Shown in pieces: positions 60,152 through 64,000 of a DNA stretch of 64,000 nt; positions within the stretch are counted from its first letter, which is position 1, and each line of letters starts with the position of its first letter. The notes beneath the pieces were generated by a model, which did no database searches, was not told where the DNA came from, and was given only the letters and a program-made list of their open reading frames with translations. The stretch comes from Pseudanabaena mucicola FACHB-723 (GTDB taxonomy: Bacteria > Cyanobacteriota > Cyanobacteriia > Pseudanabaenales > Pseudanabaenaceae): the NCBI RefSeq assembly GCF_014696385.1, contig NZ_JACJQB010000002.1, positions 1 to 64,000 of the forward strand, in the 5' to 3' direction. The translations under genes were made by a program, and so were the position numbers.

Positions 60152-62671
60152 ATGAAACTACTTAAGCCTGTTTTGATTGCCGTACCCGCCGCGATTGTTC
60201 TTACCGTGGCGATCGCCTGTCGCACCCCAGCGCAATCTAATCCCCTTTCCAATTCCTCACGAAATAATGTTGCCATGATTAAATCAGGAATTATCGAACC
60301 CGTTAGCGATTCCCGTGTTTCCCCCGCAAAAGAGCGCCCCACGGGTGGGCTGTATGTCCAAACTAGCGATCGCAAGCAACAGGCTTTTACCCTCACCAAC
60401 ACCGATGTCAAAGGACAAATATCGGGAAATATCTCCCGAATAGAAGTTACCCAAACCTTCCAAAATCCCTACGACAAGCCCCTAGAGGCAATCTATGTCT
60501 TCCCATTGCCCGACCAAGCCGCCGTCGATGATATGGAAATTCAGATTGGCGATCGCATCATTAAGGGTGACATTAAAAGGCGGGAAGAAGCTAAGGAAAT
60601 TTATGAACGCGCCCGTCAAGAGGGACGTACCGCAGGTTTATTAGAGCAGGAACGAGACAATATCTTCACGCAGTCCCTCGCTAATATTAAGCCGGGGGAA
60701 CAAATCAAGGTCACGATTCGCTACACCGAAAGCCTGAAATTTGAAGAAGGCGACTATGAATTTGTGTTCCCGATGGTAGTTGGTCCCCGCTATATTCCCG
60801 GAACTGCGATCGATCCACAGGGCAACACGCTCCAAGTTCCTGATGCATCCCGCATCACACCACCTGTCCTGCGTCCTGAAACACGATCGGGCAACGACAT
60901 TACTGTGAGCTTACAAATCGATGCAGGCGTACCCATTCGTAATCTTTATTCCACATCCCATCGCCTTGATGTACAAAATCGTGGCGAAACCGTCCAACTC
61001 AAGCTAGCGAATGGCGACAATATTCCCAACAAAGACTTGGTTGTGCGTTACAAAGTGAGTGGCGATCGCACCGAGCCAACTGTGCTGACCACTACTACCG
61101 AGCAGGGCGCACACTTTGCGACTTATCTTATCCCTGCGATCGACTATCGACCTGAGCAAATTGTGTCAAAGGATGTCGTGTTCTTGATGGATACATCAGG
61201 CTCGCAGTCGGGCGATCCGATTATCAAATCACGGGAATTAATGCGTCGCTTCATCAATGGCTTAAATCCCAACGATACATTTACAATCATTGATTTCTCG
61301 AATACGACCCGCCAGCTTTCTAGTTATCCCCTCGCCAACAATGCCGTCAACCGTCGTAGAGCAATGGCATATATCGATCAAGTTGATGCGAATGGTGGCA
61401 CTGAGCTGATGAATGGGATTAATGCCGTGATGAAATTTCCTGCGGCAAAGGATGGCAGACTTCGCAGCGTGGTGCTAATCACCGATGGCTATATCGGTAA
61501 TGACAATGAAGTAATCGCCGCCGTCCAAAAAAATCTCAAATCAGGAAATCGTCTCTACAGCTTTGGCGTAGGCAGTTCCACCAATCGTTACTTGCTAGAG
61601 CGCATCGCCGAAATTGGTCGCGGTACATCCCAAGTAGTCCGTCAAGATGAGCCAACTCAAGCAGTGGCTGAGAAATTCTTCCGCCAAATCAACAATCCTG
61701 TCCTTACCAATATTCAGGTCAAGTGGGAAGGTGATGGCGCAGCTCCCGAAATTTACCCCAGCAATGCTCCCGATCTATTTGCCGAGCAACCCCTCGTGCT
61801 ATTTGGCAAAAAAGGCGATCGCAGCAATGGCAAACTCAAAATTACAGGTATCGCCGCAGGTGGTGAACGCTATGAGCAAATCCTCAATGTCAACTTTGAC
61901 AATAACAATAGCAATCTCGGTATTGCCCAATTGTGGGGACGCGCCCGCATCAAAGACTTGATGAATCAAATGTTTGGTGGCGAAGTTAAATCCCTCGTCG
62001 ATGCTGTCACCCAGACTGCACTAAATTATCGCCTACTATCGCAATACACCGCTTTTGTCGCGGTTAGTGATGAAGTGCGCGTCAATCCTGATGGCAGCAA
62101 AATTACTGTCCAAGTACCTGTAGAACTGCCCCAAGGGGTTAGCTATGAAGGTGTCTTTGGTGGCATTACCGCCGATCAAGCGGTTAATGCTCCAAGATCA
62201 AGGGCAATGATGCCTGCTGCGCCAATGCCATCGCAATCCTTCAGCACCTCCAGTAAGTTGCAAGGCTCTGTGCTTTATGAAAAACCTTCAATCACAGGAG
62301 CCGATCAACTGCAAACCAGACTTAAACCCAATAGCTCGAACACCGTGCGAGCAGAGGATAAAACAGTTACTCAAAGTCCAATTCAAGTTGTCCAGCTCAC
62401 AGGTTTGACGGGTACGGATGTGGCGACTGCCCAAGCTGCGATCGCAAAACAATTGCAATCAGTCAAAGTTCCTGCTGGACTCAACGGCAATGTGATCTTA
62501 GAAATCACAGTTCAAAATGGCAGACTGACCAGAATCATTCTCGACGATGTAAATTCCACCCTCAAGGATCAAAATCTTGTGGAATCAATCAAGCGCTCGC
62601 TACAAGGCGTAGTCTTGCCTACTACCGCTAAAAGTGCAATCACCCTAACCCTCAGCGTGAAAGCCAATTAA
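60152..62671 (+). CDS. VIT and VWA domain protein with TonB-like C-terminus
   Basis: 839-residue exported protein. N-terminal hydrophobic signal (residues 5-22) ends at AIAC, possibly a lipobox (Cys 23). VIT domain at about 70-200 (VEVTQTFQNPYDKPLEAIYVFPLP, DRIIKGDIKRREEAKEIYERA). VWA domain from about 338 with the MIDAS start VFLMDTSGSQSG, and later VVLITDGYIGND. A C-terminal 100 residues (LNGNVILEITVQNGRLTRI) resemble the TonB/AgmX-type beta domain. Inter-alpha-trypsin inhibitor heavy chain-like proteins of this kind bind surface proteins; the partner is unknown. Ends in a 21-bp hairpin. Confidence 0.85.
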   Translation: MKLLKPVLIAVPAAIVLTVAIACRTPAQSNPLSNSSRNNVAMIKSGIIEPVSDSRVSPAKERPTGGLYVQTSDRKQQAFTLTNTDVKGQISGNISRIEVTQTFQNPYDKPLEAIYVFPLPDQAAVDDMEIQIGDRIIKGDIKRREEAKEIYERARQEGRTAGLLEQERDNIFTQSLANIKPGEQIKVTIRYTESLKFEEGDYEFVFPMVVGPRYIPGTAIDPQGNTLQVPDASRITPPVLRPETRSGNDITVSLQIDAGVPIRNLYSTSHRLDVQNRGETVQLKLANGDNIPNKDLVVRYKVSGDRTEPTVLTTTTEQGAHFATYLIPAIDYRPEQIVSKDVVFLMDTSGSQSGDPIIKSRELMRRFINGLNPNDTFTIIDFSNTTRQLSSYPLANNAVNRRRAMAYIDQVDANGGTELMNGINAVMKFPAAKDGRLRSVVLITDGYIGNDNEVIAAVQKNLKSGNRLYSFGVGSSTNRYLLERIAEIGRGTSQVVRQDEPTQAVAEKFFRQINNPVLTNIQVKWEGDGAAPEIYPSNAPDLFAEQPLVLFGKKGDRSNGKLKITGIAAGGERYEQILNVNFDNNNSNLGIAQLWGRARIKDLMNQMFGGEVKSLVDAVTQTALNYRLLSQYTAFVAVSDEVRVNPDGSKITVQVPVELPQGVSYEGVFGGITADQAVNAPRSRAMMPAAPMPSQSFSTSSKLQGSVLYEKPSITGADQLQTRLKPNSSNTVRAEDKTVTQSPIQVVQLTGLTGTDVATAQAAIAKQLQSVKVPAGLNGNVILEITVQNGRLTRIILDDVNSTLKDQNLVESIKRSLQGVVLPTTAKSAITLTLSVKAN

Positions 62672-62692
62672 ATTGTTTTGTAGGTACTACAA

Positions 62693-62746
62693 AAGAAATT
62701 TTAAAAGCGCGGCGAAGCCGCGCTTTTAAAATTTCTTCTGTTTTTT
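62693..62746 (+). terminator. Terminator of the VIT-VWA gene
   Basis: AAGAAATTTTAAAAGCGCGG(C) at 62693-62713 pairs exactly with 62717-62737, loop GAA, followed by CTGTTTTTT. Confidence 0.88.
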
Positions 62747-63357
62747 AAGTAAGCGCAAAGTGCTATATGGGTATACCTAACACCTGATTTATGAGCAACT
62801 TTGATAGAAAAAAATTTCAGATATCAGAGTTTGTAAAAAATATTAATATCTATCCAATTACGAAAGCCTTGTAAAGATTTGTATGGGTTAATTTGCGAAT
62901 ATTGATCTTTAAGTATTTTTTAAGCATTAATCAATCGCTTGCAATCAAGGAAGTTCTAGCTACTAACTTAAGTTGGTTTGAGACGGGGATCGCTTTTCTG
63001 GCAATGATCCCCATTTTTTTGACGATATAATCGCTACATACTCAAAACTAATTTTAAAAGTTTAAATCCTACATTTTTAACTTATACATTAATCGCTCAG
63101 TTACTTAACTCTTTGTAAATATTCTTTTAGAAAGATTTTTAAGTATGTTTGTTAGACATCAATATTAACAAATATAAAAACTGATATTGTGATAGTTCCA
63201 TCACAAGCGTTATTAATCAAGCCATAGTATGCACTAACTTCTAGTTCATTAAATGAAATGTATTGATTAAACAACGAAACAACTTAAATAGATCAGTTCC
63301 TATTTTCTTTATCAACAACAATTTAAATTTACCTATAATTTTAGGGAGATATCTAAC
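62747..63357. other. 611-bp intergenic region with an orphan terminator
   Basis: AT-rich, no ORF I can support. Its only clear structure is the terminator at 62985-63020. The 5' leader of the zinc-ribbon gene fills the right side. Confidence 0.6.
62985..63020 (+). terminator. Orphan intrinsic terminator
   Basis: GGGGATC (62985-62991) pairs with GATCCCC (63006-63012), followed by A and T7. The nearest upstream gene already has its own terminator at 62746, so this may end a small RNA that starts between them. Confidence 0.7.
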
Positions 63358-63636
63358 ATGATTGAGTCTATACGTTGCCCCAACTGTGGATCACCTGCCG
63401 AACGCCACCACCTTTCCTATCTCGGTCACGTCAAAACCCAATGCGAAGAGTGTGATTATCTATTAGTAACCAGTAGCCGCAGTGGTCATGTCTTAGAGTT
63501 CTATGCCCCCGGATTGCCTTCCCAGCCACGCTCTATCCAGCCGATCGCTGTGCAATTGAGTGCAATCACACAGCCTCATTCCCAAAATCCGCATATTAGA
63601 AATATTACTGGTTTAACTAATTTAAAACGGGCTTAA
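63358..63636 (+). CDS. Small zinc-ribbon protein
   Basis: 92-residue protein. N-terminal zinc ribbon with C-x2-C at RCPNCGSPAE and QCEECDYLL. Then SSRSGHVLEFYAPGL and a Gln/Pro/Ser-rich flexible end. Cyanobacterial homologues are often annotated as PriA-like or zinc-ribbon proteins with no known function; I would not call it PriA. A Shine-Dalgarno (GGGAGA) precedes the ATG. Confidence 0.72.
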   Translation: MIESIRCPNCGSPAERHHLSYLGHVKTQCEECDYLLVTSSRSGHVLEFYAPGLPSQPRSIQPIAVQLSAITQPHSQNPHIRNITGLTNLKRA

Positions 63637-63700
63637 ATTTTGAAAATGTGCTGAAGTAGGAAAAATCATATTTAGATGCAAACAATTACAATAAACAAAC

Positions 63701-63746
63701 GGCTCTCCTAGATCTGATTGATTCACTAATCACCTCTGGGAGAGCC
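63701..63746. terminator. Hairpin after zinc-ribbon gene
   Basis: GGCTCTCC(T) (63701-63709) pairs with (G)GGAGAGCC (63738-63746), with a long 28-base loop. Orientation unclear. Confidence 0.4.
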
Positions 63747-63796
63747 AAAAATTTGCGTAATCAACTATCTATTATCTCAAATATGAAATCTAAAGT

Positions 63797-64000
63797 ATGA
63801 AACTTAAACGATTAGGACATGTAGCGATCGCAGTCCAAGATATTCCCAAAGCGATCGAATTTTATCAAAATCTTGGTTTAGAACTAGCTTGGCAAGACAC
63901 TGACTGGGCTTATCTCAAGGCGGGGCAAGATGGCTTAGCATTGCTAAGTCCCGAATATAAAAGCGCGGGGCCACACTTTGGTTTTTTGTTTTGCGATCGC
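63797..64000 (+). CDS. VOC (glyoxalase-like) family protein, 5' part
   Basis: 68 codons from ATG 63797, running off the window edge in frame. The start MKLKRLGHVAIAVQDIPKAI, then FYQNLGLEL, is the typical first beta-alpha-beta unit of the vicinal oxygen chelate fold, with His 8 as a likely metal ligand. The domain needs a second half, which lies outside. Function unknown. Confidence 0.82.
   Translation, partial: MKLKRLGHVAIAVQDIPKAIEFYQNLGLELAWQDTDWAYLKAGQDGLALLSPEYKSAGPHFGFLFCDR

Noticed and set aside
63358-63636. Annotation as replication restart helicase PriA
   Set aside because: At 92 residues with only a zinc ribbon it has no helicase domain; the name would mislead.

Overview
The window comes from a cyanobacterial chromosome. 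The evidence is the very frequent HIP1 octamer GCGATCGC, cyanobacterial family genes (Ycf51, DUF3084, a low-complexity-tail membrane protein, CruA and CruP lycopene cyclase-type proteins, FurA-type Fur), and a gas vesicle cluster gvpA-C-N-J. A buoyant, probably filamentous Pseudanabaena-like organism is my best guess, but the genus is inference.

Layout. 0-7.2 kb: the 3' end of an IS5-like transposase cut by the window edge, an ABC-2-like permease, potA-potD (polyamine uptake, no potB/potC here) and a membrane protein with a huge Glu-rich tail. 7.2-16.5 kb: pgeF, periplasmic alpha carbonic anhydrase, ycf51, a GAF-GGDEF-EAL protein, tRNA-Asn, a DMT exporter, a GT39-type glycosyltransferase and a RibD_C reductase. 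16.7-27.1 kb: DUF3084, MoxR ATPase, CruA-like protein, M16 peptidase, TPR protein, mazEF, an RlmI-like methyltransferase, Fur and an SRPBCC protein. 27.3-33.8 kb: mreBCD, a Pit phosphate transporter, rpe, efp-accB and a small HLIP-like protein. 33.8-50.1 kb: housekeeping genes (pgi, hpf, queF, exbD-tonB, cruP, a serpin, cysE, an esterase, a VanX-type dipeptidase, murA, folK, ferredoxin, nusB). 50.1-53.5 kb: gvpJ, gvpN, gvpC and gvpA on the minus strand, with DUF3285-like gene beyond them. 53.8-58.1 kb is the accessory part: ybeY, a decayed IS1-type transposase, a Cys-rich small protein, a retron-like locus (structured RNA, a tiny basic protein, an XRE regulator, a reverse transcriptase), higBA and a gene remnant. 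58.1-64 kb: bolA, xth, a pentapeptide-repeat protein, a VIT-VWA protein, a zinc-ribbon protein and the start of a VOC-family gene.

The most notable system is the retron-like locus at about 55.25-57.0 kb. The RT carries NAxxH, YIDD and a VTG-like ITG motif. It is preceded by a run of RNA hairpins closed by a short a1/a2-like pairing, by a 70-residue strongly basic ORF and by a 103-residue HTH regulator. I do not recognise the 70-residue protein; it is a candidate effector or accessory factor.

Non-coding structure is rich. A roughly 100-bp palindromic MITE-like family (R1) occurs at least five times, one copy supplying the stop codon of ycf51. A second repeat (R2) occurs twice, about 11 kb apart. 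Many intergenic regions hold near-perfect 18-28 bp inverted repeats, and at several gene ends the arms run into the stop codons. Several translation starts were moved from the longest ORF to an internal ATG/GTG with a better Shine-Dalgarno sequence or a better family N-terminus; each case is stated.
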